Assembly: GCA_017537105.1 (NCBI GenBank)
Contig: JAFWBZ010000345.1
Location: 1-9,984, forward strand
Source of the DNA: Clostridia bacterium
GTDB taxonomy: Bacteria > Bacillota > Clostridia > Christensenellales > Aristaeellaceae
Direction: 5' to 3'
Length of the DNA: 9,984 bases
Position numbers and translations under genes: made by a program. The notes under the pieces were generated by a model. It ran no database searches and was not told where the DNA came from. It was given only the letters and a program-made list of their open reading frames with translations. Position 1 is the stretch's first letter, and each line of letters starts with the position of its first letter. Shown here one piece after another: positions 1 through 6,743 of this stretch.

Positions 1-549
1 ACCTATCTCACGGCGATTTACGGCATTGAACAGGGGCAGCAGCTGATGATCAGGAAACTCAAGGAGGCCTCCTATGAGACGCTGGAATCCATTCCGGTGG
101 CGGGCTGGTTCTTCCTTGGCATCAAGATTGGCAAGGACTTCGCGGTGACCTTCAACCGGGCGTTCATGAACGTCGACGACGTGCAGGGCGCGGCCTATAA
201 GTTCGAATACGCCGTGATGCTGGGCAAGGGCATGAAGCCCGCGTTTATCGAGGCCTACGAAAACTACATGGCCTGCCCGGTGAAGGTGGAGAATTTCGAG
301 GCGCTCTACCAGGCCTCGGACGCCTTCGGCCAGTTTATCAAGATGGAATACAAGCAGCTGGGCAGCATCGCCTCGGCGCTGGACGAATCGCTGAGAGGCA
401 GGATCAGGAAGGCAGTCACGGGAGAGTCCTACGAGGAATTCACGGCCCTGTGCAACAAGTGCGCGGACTACTATCCCACCGCCCTGACGAACTATCTCAA
501 CAAAATCGACGACATGATGACCGATACGTCGATCGTGCGATCCGAGTGA
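1..549 (+). CDS. Hypothetical protein, C-terminal part (5' end outside window)
   Basis: The reading frame is open from the first base to the TGA at 547-549, giving 182 visible residues. A methionine codon at 46 has no ribosome binding site before it (the upstream bases are GGGGCAGCAGCTG), so I read the gene as entering from the left rather than starting there. The visible part looks mostly alpha-helical, with one hydrophobic stretch, VAGWFFLGIKIG, about 40 residues in. That stretch is short for a confident membrane helix. Two cysteines lie close together (CNKC) near the C-terminus, followed by a polar tail. I do not recognise a family and assign no function. A strong terminator follows 58 bases downstream, so this is the last gene of its transcription unit. 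It does not appear related to the nitroreductase downstream, which has its own promoter. Confidence 0.72.
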   Translation, partial: TYLTAIYGIEQGQQLMIRKLKEASYETLESIPVAGWFFLGIKIGKDFAVTFNRAFMNVDDVQGAAYKFEYAVMLGKGMKPAFIEAYENYMACPVKVENFEALYQASDAFGQFIKMEYKQLGSIASALDESLRGRIRKAVTGESYEEFTALCNKCADYYPTALTNYLNKIDDMMTDTSIVRSE

Positions 550-606
550 GCAGGCAGGTATCGAGAAGAAAGGCGAATACTACGCCATTTGCAACCCCTT
601 GAAGGG

Positions 607-638
607 AAGTGGGGAGGCTGCGGCCTTCCCACTTTTTT
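607..638 (+). terminator. Rho-independent terminator after the hypothetical gene
   Basis: A 12-bp stem pairs 607-618 with 623-634 (one G-T wobble) around the loop TGCG. It is followed by a T run at 633-638. Stem strength, tight loop and T-tract are all as expected for an intrinsic terminator on the + strand. It separates the first gene from the nitroreductase unit. Confidence 0.88.
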
Positions 639-663
639 GCGCTTCCGTGAAGAATCATTTGTG

Positions 664-692
664 TTGCCGTTTTCCCTGCAGCATGGTATAAT
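664..692 (+). promoter_or_regulatory. Sigma-A-type promoter for the nitroreductase
   Basis: The -35 element TTGCCG (664-669) and a perfect -10 element TATAAT (687-692) are separated by 17 bases. Transcription should start near 699, giving a leader of about 75 bases. The promoter lies after the terminator at 607-638, and it rules out upstream in-frame start codons near 589 for the next gene. Confidence 0.82.
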
Positions 693-774
693 CTGGGAAA
701 CGGGGGAACGGACGTTGTTGGAGCCCGACCTCGGGACAGGATGCGGAACGGGCAACCGGGCAGGAGGGATTGCG

Positions 775-1440
775 ATGGAGAATGCGATGGAATGGATCCG
801 GGCGCGGCACAGCGTGCGGCAGTATCTCGATAAACCGATTCCGGAGGCGGTCCGGGAAGCGCTGGACGCGTATGCCCGCGAGTTGAACGCGGCGGGCGGG
901 CTGAACATGCAGGTGATCTATGACGAGCCGGAGTGCTTCAGCGCCCGCATGGCGCGCTACGGCCGGTTTGAAAATGCGAAGAACTACATCGCCCTGGTGG
1001 GGAAGAAGGCGCCCGACCTGGAGGAGCGCTGCGGCTTCTACGGCGAAATGCTGGTGCTGAAGGCGCAGTCGCTGGGGCTGAACACCTGCTGGGTGGCACT
1101 GACCCACGGCAGGAGCCGCGCCGTCGTCGGGGCGGGGGAGCGGGAGGTCATCCTCATCTCGCTGGGATACGGCAAAACCCAGGGCATCCCGCGCAGGAGC
1201 AAGGCCGCCAGCGAGGTGAGCAACCTTGCCGGTGACTCCCCGGAGTGGTTCAAAAGGGGCGTCGAGGCCGCGTTGCTCGCGCCGACTGCGGTCAATCAGC
1301 AGCGGTTCCGGCTGGAGCGGGACGGCGACCGCGTCGCGGCGAAGACGGGGCGGATCGGCACGCAGCTGAAGGTCGACCTGGGCATCGTGAAGTGTCACTT
1401 CGAGCTTGGCGCGGGAAGAGAGAACTTCCGGTGGGCCTGA
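775..1440 (+). CDS. Nitroreductase family protein (TM1586-like)
   Basis: This 221-residue protein is probably an FMN-dependent oxidoreductase that reduces nitro or quinone-like compounds with NAD(P)H in the cytoplasm. The natural substrate cannot be told from sequence. The N-terminus carries the nitroreductase signature RHSVRQYLDKPIPEA (residues 11-25), which in the family contacts FMN phosphate. A helix around GFYGEMLVLKAQSLGLNTCW (87-106) is typical of the fold. The second half contains APTAVNQQ (169-176) and ends in DLGIVKCHFELGAG (201-214), a pattern I associate with the putative TM nitroreductase family, a compact single-chain form. The start at 775 is chosen because AGGAGGG (762-768) lies six bases upstream and the promoter lies at 664-692. 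The frame remains open upstream to 589, but that stretch contains the terminator and promoter. The gene appears monocistronic. Family confidence is high; biological role is unknown. Confidence 0.85.
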   Translation: MENAMEWIRARHSVRQYLDKPIPEAVREALDAYARELNAAGGLNMQVIYDEPECFSARMARYGRFENAKNYIALVGKKAPDLEERCGFYGEMLVLKAQSLGLNTCWVALTHGRSRAVVGAGEREVILISLGYGKTQGIPRRSKAASEVSNLAGDSPEWFKRGVEAALLAPTAVNQQRFRLERDGDRVAAKTGRIGTQLKVDLGIVKCHFELGAGRENFRWA

Positions 1441-1576
1441 GCGGGGGCGGCGATAGGGAAGGCGCTCCTGCGGGGAAGGATGTCGGAAGGGTTCCTTCGC
1501 CTTTCCAGAAAGCCCCTGATCTCTCCCTGGAACAATCATGCACCTGCGTTATTTTCCAAAAATTGCGCGGGCGGGC

Positions 1577-1605
1577 TTGCCAACCGCAGGAAAATCTGAG
1601 ATAAT
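1577..1605 (+). promoter_or_regulatory. Sigma-A-type promoter for the BTAD regulator
   Basis: A -35 element TTGCCA (1577-1582) and a -10 element GATAAT (1600-1605) are 17 bases apart. The expected start near 1612 gives a leader of about 100 bases. The inverted pair ATTTTCC (1551-1557) and GGAAAAT (1589-1595) brackets the -35 element and might be an operator. The rest of the 1441-1714 gap holds no gene that I can support. Confidence 0.65.
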
Positions 1606-1714
1606 ATAGGAAAGACGGATTCAAAACGGGGTTTCGCGGACGACGGTCGCGGCGTGGGCCGGGAGGCGTTTCCCGGGGCGCGGCGCAGGGGACAGCGCAG
1701 GAAGGGTGATCCAC

Positions 1715-2875
1715 GTGGACGTACAGATCAAACTGATGGGGTATTTTCGGATCGAGATGGACGGACAGGTCTACGACACCTTTGCGCAGAAGAGCCGCAA
1801 GGGTGCGGCGCTCATTCGATTTCTCGTCGTGCAGCGGGGAAGGCCGGTTTCCTCCCAGCGCCTGATCCGGGAGCTCGAGGCCGACAGCCGCAACGAGAAC
1901 CCGCGCAATGCGATGAAGACGCTGGTCAGCCGCACGCGCTCGCTGTTGAACCAGATCAGCCCCGGGCTGGGCAGCTGCATCGCCTCCGAGCCCGGCACCT
2001 ACCGCTGGCAGTCCCTGCCCGGCGTCACCGTGGATGTGCTGGAAATCCTGGACATCCTCGACCGGCTTCGCGGAAAGATCGACGAGGAGCAGCAGTGTGC
2101 GCTCACGGAGCGGCTGATGGAGCTCTACCAGGGCGAGCTGGAGGATGAATACTGGCTGCACCGCGAATATCTTGAGGCCATATACGACTACATTGGCCTG
2201 CTGAACGGCCGCGAGGCCTACAACCGCGTCTGCGAGGTCTGCGAGCGTGCGCTGAAGATCGACGACCTGGACGAGCAGCTGCACATCCTGAAGATGGAGG
2301 CACTGGTGAACCTGAATCGCCCCTCCGAGGCGATGAGCCAGTACTACCGCGTGGTGCGGCAGAGCCAGGTCCAGCTGGAGAGCGAGCCCAGCGATGAGCT
2401 GCGCGCGTACTACACCGACCTGGTGGAGCAGGGGCGCTCGCTGAAACTCAACCTGGACTTCATCCACAACGAGCTGACCCGCGAGGAGAAGGAGCAGAGC
2501 GGCCCGTACTTCTGCGAGTACCGCGCCTTCAAGGAGATCTACAACATCCAGATGCGCAACCTGGAGCGCCTGGGCTCCACGATGTTTCTGGGCGTCATCA
2601 TGGTGGGCAGCAACAGCTCCGTCATCCGTGAGGGCGGCATGGCCGGCCTGCTGGAGATCCTGCGCCGCAACCTGCGCAAGGGGGACATCGTGACACGATT
2701 TTCGGAGAACATCGTGGCCATGCTGCTGCCCATGGTGAACTACAGCACCGGCAGCGGGGTGATGGGGAGGATCGAAAAGCTCTTTTACGCGGAGTATTCC
2801 GGCGCAAACCTCACCTTCCACTCCCGGATCAGCCCGTTGGGCGGAGTGGCCGGAGGATGGGGAATACAGGGCTGA
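1715..2875 (+). CDS. SARP/BTAD-type transcriptional regulator with degenerate GGDEF-like C-terminal domain
   Basis: A 386-residue cytoplasmic DNA-binding regulator in three parts. Residues 1 to about 100 look like an OmpR/PhoB-type winged helix as found in SARP regulators (the RPVSSQRLIRELE region, then NPRNAMKTLVSRTRSLL as the recognition region). Residues about 105-245 form a bacterial transcriptional activation (BTAD) helical repeat domain, with YQGELEDEYWLHREYLEAIY and repeats through LKMEALVNLNRPSEAMSQYY. Residues about 255-382 resemble a GGDEF-type cyclase fold: RKGDIVTRFSENIVAMLLP has the spacing of a cyclase active strand, but SENIV (about 330-334) replaces GGDEF, so cyclase activity is unlikely. 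GTG at 1715 is chosen because AGGAAGGG (1699-1706) lies eight bases upstream. GTG at 1706 overlaps that site and is less likely. A promoter precedes the gene and a terminator follows, so it is probably monocistronic. Target genes are unknown; the importer downstream is a candidate by proximity only. Confidence 0.84.
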   Translation: MDVQIKLMGYFRIEMDGQVYDTFAQKSRKGAALIRFLVVQRGRPVSSQRLIRELEADSRNENPRNAMKTLVSRTRSLLNQISPGLGSCIASEPGTYRWQSLPGVTVDVLEILDILDRLRGKIDEEQQCALTERLMELYQGELEDEYWLHREYLEAIYDYIGLLNGREAYNRVCEVCERALKIDDLDEQLHILKMEALVNLNRPSEAMSQYYRVVRQSQVQLESEPSDELRAYYTDLVEQGRSLKLNLDFIHNELTREEKEQSGPYFCEYRAFKEIYNIQMRNLERLGSTMFLGVIMVGSNSSVIREGGMAGLLEILRRNLRKGDIVTRFSENIVAMLLPMVNYSTGSGVMGRIEKLFYAEYSGANLTFHSRISPLGGVAGGWGIQG

Positions 2876-2889
2876 TGGGACCGCAACGG

Positions 2890-2931
2890 AGGCGGGGCGC
2901 GGGATCGCGGGGCGATCCTGCGCCCCGCTTT
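2890..2931 (+). terminator. Very stable terminator hairpin after the regulator
   Basis: A 17-bp stem pairs 2892-2908 with 2912-2928 around a GGG loop, with one G-T wobble (2901/2919). It begins 17 bases after the regulator stop codon. Only three T residues follow (2929-2931), so the poly-U part is weak. Stem strength and position still make termination or 3'-end protection the likely role. Because the stem is symmetrical, it could also block transcription from the right. Confidence 0.75.
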
Positions 2932-2962
2932 CGCATGTTCGCGGGGAACGCATGGTGACGAC

Positions 2963-3082
2963 GACCTCTCAGTCAGTCAACGCAATTTTGTCAGAGGCAT
3001 AGTTGCCTTGACTGACAACTTCCCTGAAAGGGGAGCCAAGAGGGAGCGGGGCGGCTGTTTAGCAGCCTCCCCGCATGGGGAG
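2963..3082. repeat. Intergenic multi-hairpin element (MITE/REP-like candidate)
   Basis: Three consecutive hairpins fill this gap. The first pairs 2972-2985 with 3003-3016 (13 of 14 positions, GTCAGTCAA core, 17-base loop). The second pairs CTTCCCT with AGGGGAG around GAA (about 3019-3035). The third pairs 3046-3057 with 3063-3074 (GCGGGG and GGCTG arms, one mismatch). An alternative stem, CTCCCC-GCAT-GGGGAG, covers 3067-3082. No open frame or transposase is present. The CCTCTCAGTCAGTC opening and the GGGGAGCCAAGAGGGAGC middle resemble, from memory, small interspersed palindromic repeats in gut Clostridia genomes. Only one copy lies in this window, so repeat status cannot be shown here. Confidence 0.55.
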
Positions 3083-3111
3083 TCCGTTGGAGCGGGAAAA
3101 TCGCACAAGAT

Positions 3112-3126
3112 ATAGGCGCAGCCTAT
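3112..3126. promoter_or_regulatory. Short inverted repeat upstream of the importer promoter (possible operator)
   Basis: ATAGGC-GCA-GCCTAT is a perfect 6-bp inverted repeat whose right end lies 34 bases before the -35 element of the importer promoter. That position suits an activator or a distal repressor site. It could equally be part of the adjacent hairpin element. No factor can be named. Confidence 0.3.
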
Positions 3127-3160
3127 TGCCAAAACCAGGGAAAAAGAATGCCCCGGAGGT

Positions 3161-3189
3161 TTGACAGAAGCGCGGTTATCGTGTAGAAT
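3161..3189 (+). promoter_or_regulatory. Sigma-A-type promoter of the ABC importer operon
   Basis: A consensus -35 TTGACA (3161-3166) and a -10 TAGAAT (3184-3189) are 17 bases apart. The expected start near 3196 leaves a leader of about 25 bases before the binding-protein gene, whose ribosome binding site GGAGGG lies at 3208-3213. The near-consensus sequence suggests strong expression. Confidence 0.85.
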
Positions 3190-3221
3190 AAATACAAACT
3201 TTTAAATGGAGGGATACATCC

Positions 3222-4763
3222 ATGAAGCGCTTGTTTTCTCTGATCGTTGTGCTCGCTCTGGCGCTGGTGCTGCCGGTTTCGGCGATGGCCAGCGCGGACA
3301 ACGACACGTTCATCTACGGCATCGGCGGAGATCCGGGCAACGACATCAACACCATCTCCACCTCCGGCCGCTATGACCTGACCGCCGAGCGCATCCTCTA
3401 CAGCCCGCTGTTCAACTACTACGGCCCGGACGACATCGAGTACCGCCTGGCGGAGAGCTTCGAGGTGTCCGAGGATGGCCTGACCCTGACTGTGCACCTG
3501 CGCCAGGGCGTGGTGTGGTCCGACGGCGAGCCCTTCACCGCGGACGACGTGGTGTTCACCTATCAGAAGATCATCGACACCGACTACGCCAACGGCCACG
3601 ACAGCTTCGTGTTCGGCGACGAGAAGGTCACGGTGGAGAAGATCGACGACTACACCGTAACGTTCACGACCCCCGTGTTCAGCGCCGCCCTGTTGGAAAA
3701 CATCGGCGCGGAGCACTACATCATGGCCAAGCACATCTACGAGGGCGACGAGACGCTGGACAACAACCCCAAGAACGCCACGCCCGTCGGCACCGGCCCC
3801 TACGTGCTGGATGAGTACGTGGCCGGCCAGTACATGAAGTTCACGGCCAACGAGAACTACTTCCTGGGCGCGCCGAAGATCGGCACGCTGATCCTGCAGT
3901 TCGTCAACGACCAGACCTCCGCGATGCTGGCCCTGCAGAAGGGCGAGATCAACGCGCTGGTGATCGACAATACCGGCGACGCGGCCGACCTGGACGAGAA
4001 CGCCGTCACCGTCTACGCCTATCCCGAGGATCGCGTGGGCTACCTGCTGTTCAACCTTTCCAGCTCCCGCACCGGCGACATCAACCTGCGCAAGGCCGTG
4101 TTCTTCGCGCTCAACCGCACCGAGCTCAACATGGGCACCTACCTGAGCGAGGACTACTACGTGGACGCCGTGTCCTTCCTGCCGTATTCCAACCCCTATG
4201 TGACCACCGACGTGGAGGACTACGCCTACAGCGCAGAGAAGTCCGCCGAGTACCTGGCCCAGGTGGAGGGCGAGATCCCGACGCTGCGCCTGGCCTACAC
4301 CGCCAACAACGTCACCCAGGAGACCCAGGCCCTGATCGTGCAGCAGCAGCTGAAGGCCGCGGGCATCAACCTGGAGCTGAAGGCCATGGACGGCACCGCC
4401 CTGGTCAACCTGTGGTATGAGCCGAACGATGAGTACGACCTGTCTATCGGCGGCTACATCATGGGCATCGATCCCGGCTCCTACGCGTCTCTGTTCGTCT
4501 CCGACGGCTCCGCCAACTTCTACAACCTCTCCGACGAGGAGCTGGACGGCTACTTCGCCGCCGGTTCCGTGGAGACCGATGAAGCCGCCCGCCTGGAGAT
4601 CTACCAGAACGCCCAGCGCCGCCTGGCCGACCTGGCCGTGCAGTATCCGATGGTCACCAACCTGCGCCTGCTGGCGATGACCAACGACGTGGGCGGCTCC
4701 GACGAGGCCCGCCTGATCCCGATCTACACCTTCTCCAACTTCGACCAGCTGTATTTCAAGTAA
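3222..4763 (+). CDS. ABC importer solute-binding protein, family 5 (peptide/oligopeptide type), non-lipidated
   Basis: A 513-residue extracellular binding protein that should deliver its ligand to the permeases encoded next. Residues 1-23/25 form a classic signal peptide: MKR, then a long Leu/Val/Ala core, then AMA or ASA for signal peptidase I. The family 5 hallmark LRQGVVWSDGEPFTADDV lies at 93-110, and NPKNATPVGTGPYVLDEY follows around 178-195. Length is normal for DppA/OppA-like proteins. The chain has no cysteine at all, so the usual Gram-positive lipobox is absent and the mature protein cannot be lipid-anchored in the ordinary way. The mature protein is markedly acidic, and its codons are strongly biased to C- or G-ending ones, in line with high expression. 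GGAGGG at 3208-3213, eight bases upstream, supports the start. The ligand may be a peptide, but family 5 members also bind sugars, nickel chelates and opines. Confidence 0.9.
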   Translation: MKRLFSLIVVLALALVLPVSAMASADNDTFIYGIGGDPGNDINTISTSGRYDLTAERILYSPLFNYYGPDDIEYRLAESFEVSEDGLTLTVHLRQGVVWSDGEPFTADDVVFTYQKIIDTDYANGHDSFVFGDEKVTVEKIDDYTVTFTTPVFSAALLENIGAEHYIMAKHIYEGDETLDNNPKNATPVGTGPYVLDEYVAGQYMKFTANENYFLGAPKIGTLILQFVNDQTSAMLALQKGEINALVIDNTGDAADLDENAVTVYAYPEDRVGYLLFNLSSSRTGDINLRKAVFFALNRTELNMGTYLSEDYYVDAVSFLPYSNPYVTTDVEDYAYSAEKSAEYLAQVEGEIPTLRLAYTANNVTQETQALIVQQQLKAAGINLELKAMDGTALVNLWYEPNDEYDLSIGGYIMGIDPGSYASLFVSDGSANFYNLSDEELDGYFAAGSVETDEAARLEIYQNAQRRLADLAVQYPMVTNLRLLAMTNDVGGSDEARLIPIYTFSNFDQLYFK

Positions 4764-4777
4764 TCAGCGGCCAATGT

Positions 4778-4810
4778 GGACAGTGCTCCGCCCTGTGCGG
4801 GGCATTGTCC
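4778..4810 (+). terminator. Intercistronic hairpin 1 between binding protein and permease genes
   Basis: A 14-bp stem with two G-T wobbles pairs 4778-4791 with 4797-4810 around CCTGT, 14 bases past the binding-protein stop. There is no T-tract, so it looks more like a 3'-end stabiliser or processing barrier than a full terminator. It would keep the binding-protein message more abundant than the permease message. Confidence 0.55.
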
Positions 4811-4824
4811 ATGTCCCCGGAAAG

Positions 4825-4872
4825 CTGTGAAACACCGTCCCGTGCGCGCGCGAGACGGCGTTTCACGGTTTT
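4825..4872 (+). terminator. Intercistronic hairpin 2, attenuator-like
   Basis: Arms 4827-4839 (GTGAAACACCGTC) and 4854-4866 pair at 12 of 13 positions, with a 14-base loop. The stem is followed by GGTTTTC, a short T run at 4869-4872. This resembles a leaky intrinsic terminator that lets only some transcripts continue into the permease and ATPase genes. No separate promoter is visible before the permease gene, so read-through is needed. Confidence 0.5.
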
Positions 4873-4917
4873 CAGAGACCGCCGATCGCACTGTCACACG
4901 CAAAGGAGGCGCGAACC

Positions 4918-5871
4918 TTGGCGCGCTACATCGTCAAACGCATCCTGCAGGCCATACCGCTCTTGCTGGTCATCAGCATCATCTGCTTCGGACTGATCCA
5001 GATGGCGCCCTTCGACGTCATCGACACCATCGCCACGCCGGACATGGCGCCCGAGGTGCGGGAGGCGCTGAAGGTGAAATACGGCTTGGACCAGCCGGCG
5101 CACATCCAGTATCTCAACTGGCTCAGGCGCATGGTGACGGGCAACCTGGGCTATTCCATCGTCACCCACCAGAGCGTGGCCTTCGACCTGGCGGCGCGGC
5201 TGCCGAATACGGTGCTTTTGATCCTGCCCAGCTACCTGCTGGCGCTGGCCATCTCCATCGTGCTGGGGCTGGTGGCGGGGTCGCGGCGCGGCGGCCGGGC
5301 GGACCGGATCATCGACACGCTGTACTCGGTGGGCATGGCCACGCCGACCTTCTGGATCGCCATGATGCTGCTGTACGTGTTCGGCTACAAGCTGAGCATC
5401 TTCCCGATCCTGGGCATGCACACGCTGGGTCAGGACAACAGCCTGCCGGATCTGCTGATGCACCTGGTGCTGCCCACGGTGGTGCTCACGCTGGGCGATC
5501 TGCCGGGCACCGTGCGCTTCGTGCGCTCCTCCACCATCAGCCAGTACACCGAGGACTACGTGATGGTACAGAAGGCCTTCGGCTCCAGCCGCGCGGCGAT
5601 ACTGTTCCGGCACGTGATCAAGAACGTCCTGCTGCCGGTGATCACGCTGGTGGGCATGTCACTGCCGAGGCTGGTCACGGGCGCATTCATCACCGAGTCC
5701 ATCTTCTCCTGGCCCGGGGTCGGCACCTACTTCATCACGGCCATACGCTCCTTCGACTATCCGGTCATCATGTCCGTGATGTTCTTCTCCTCCGTGATGG
5801 TCATCCTGGGCAACCTGCTGGCGGACATCTGCTACTGCCTGGTGGACCCGCGCATACAGACGATGAGGTGA
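4918..5871 (+). CDS. dppB: Peptide-type ABC importer permease, DppB/OppB family
   Basis: A 317-residue integral membrane subunit, of normal length for DppB. The N-terminal ARYIVKRILQAIPLLLVI (from residue 2) is the typical first membrane segment. A large extracytoplasmic loop follows, with GLDQPAHIQYLNWL. More hydrophobic segments lie near 96-120, 136-157, 181-192, 231-250 and 272-295. The EAA-type ATPase coupling loop is DYVMVQKAFGSSRAAILFRH (213-232), with its glycine kept at 222, and SIFSWPGVG lies downstream as in the family. The start is TTG: AAAGGAGG (4902-4909) sits eight bases upstream, and translation from here gives exactly the expected DppB N-terminus. The rare start codon may also lower expression relative to the binding protein. 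It is separated from the next permease by four bases. Family assignment is firm; substrate is not. Confidence 0.92.
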   Translation: MARYIVKRILQAIPLLLVISIICFGLIQMAPFDVIDTIATPDMAPEVREALKVKYGLDQPAHIQYLNWLRRMVTGNLGYSIVTHQSVAFDLAARLPNTVLLILPSYLLALAISIVLGLVAGSRRGGRADRIIDTLYSVGMATPTFWIAMMLLYVFGYKLSIFPILGMHTLGQDNSLPDLLMHLVLPTVVLTLGDLPGTVRFVRSSTISQYTEDYVMVQKAFGSSRAAILFRHVIKNVLLPVITLVGMSLPRLVTGAFITESIFSWPGVGTYFITAIRSFDYPVIMSVMFFSSVMVILGNLLADICYCLVDPRIQTMR

Positions 5872-5875
5872 GTGT

Positions 5876-6730
5876 ATGGCTATGCTATCGAAACGGCGCA
5901 TGCGCCAGCTCCGCACGGAGCTGAAGTACAACCGGGGCATCCTCGTCGCGGTGGGGTTTTTGCTGGTCATCACGCTGCTGGCGATGTTCGCTTTCCTGTC
6001 CCCCTACGACCCGGACGCGCTGGACATGCTGCACAAGCTGGAGGGCCCCAGCGCCGCACACTGGTTCGGCACCGACGACCTCGGGCGCGACTACCTGACC
6101 CGCGTGCTCTACGGCGGGCGCATCTCGCTGGTGGTGGGCGTGGTCTCCATGCTGATCTCCACCTTCATCGGCGTGGCCGTCGGCACCGTGGCGGGCTACT
6201 TCGGAGGACTGATCGACAACCTGCTGATGCGCGTCGTGGACATCCTGTCTTCGATCCCGTGGATGGTGCTGGTCACCGTGGTGAGCATCTTCCTGCGGCC
6301 GGGTCTGCAGGCCATCATACTGGTCATCGGCGTATTCACCTGGATGAGCATCGCCCGCCTGGTGCGCGCGGAGACGCTGTCCATTAAGGAGCGGGAGTAC
6401 GTACTGTACGCCAAGGCGATGAACCAGTCCGACCTGTTCATCATCGTGCGCCACATCATCCCGTCGGTGCTGCCCACGATCATCATCTCGGCCACCTCCG
6501 ACATTGCCAACGCCATCATGATGGAGTCCTCCCTGAGCTTCCTCGGGCTGGGCGTGCAGCAGCCGATGTCCTCCTGGGGCAGCATGCTGAACCGCGCCCA
6601 GAGCGTGCTGGGCAAGGCGCCCTACATGGCGCTGGTGCCCGGACTGATGATCATCTGCACCGTGTTTTCCTTCAACAAGCTGGGCGATCTGATCCGCGTG
6701 TTCGTCGAGCCGAAGGCCATCGAGAAGTAG
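5876..6730 (+). CDS. dppC: Peptide-type ABC importer permease, DppC/OppC family
   Basis: A 284-residue partner permease that forms the membrane channel with the preceding subunit. A short basic N-terminal tail leads into the first membrane segment (about 21-42). Then comes the family motif FGTDDLGRD (64-72), characteristic of DppC/OppC N-terminal regions. The EAA loop spans roughly EREYVLYAKAMNQSD to HIIPSVLP (172-200). The position normally held by glycine (as in ALGASD) is asparagine (N183), a mild departure. ESSLSFLGLGVQQP later in the chain is also typical. The start lies four bases after the upstream stop, with GAGGTGA (5865-5871) overlapping that stop as ribosome binding site, which indicates translational coupling. 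The gene ends with TAG, showing that TAG acts as a normal stop here. Confidence 0.92.
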   Translation: MAMLSKRRMRQLRTELKYNRGILVAVGFLLVITLLAMFAFLSPYDPDALDMLHKLEGPSAAHWFGTDDLGRDYLTRVLYGGRISLVVGVVSMLISTFIGVAVGTVAGYFGGLIDNLLMRVVDILSSIPWMVLVTVVSIFLRPGLQAIILVIGVFTWMSIARLVRAETLSIKEREYVLYAKAMNQSDLFIIVRHIIPSVLPTIIISATSDIANAIMMESSLSFLGLGVQQPMSSWGSMLNRAQSVLGKAPYMALVPGLMIICTVFSFNKLGDLIRVFVEPKAIEK

Positions 6731-6743
6731 GAGGGCGCGCAGT

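Noticed and set aside
589..774. Extension of the nitroreductase to a start near 589
   Set aside because: This stretch contains the upstream terminator and the gene's own promoter, and the good ribosome binding site is at 762-768.
1456..1506. A long imperfect hairpin after the nitroreductase (GGGAAGGCG pairing with CGCCTTTCC, with GAAGG-GTT-CCTTC inside)
   Set aside because: It needs a bulge, has competing arms and has no T-tract, so I do not call it a terminator.
1292..2953. A 553-codon open frame on the minus strand across the regulator
   Set aside because: It mirrors the GC-rich codons of the BTAD gene, has no family motifs and no ribosome binding site, and runs through both the terminator stem and the regulator promoter.
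2963..3082. CRISPR array or integron-type repeat
   Set aside because: There are no regularly spaced direct repeats with unique spacers, only inverted arms of different sequence.
4776..5924. A 382-codon open frame on the + strand overlapping dppB
   Set aside because: It is an out-of-frame translation of dppB with Gly/Ala/Arg/His-rich text and no motif. The dppB frame carries clear membrane segments and the EAA loop.
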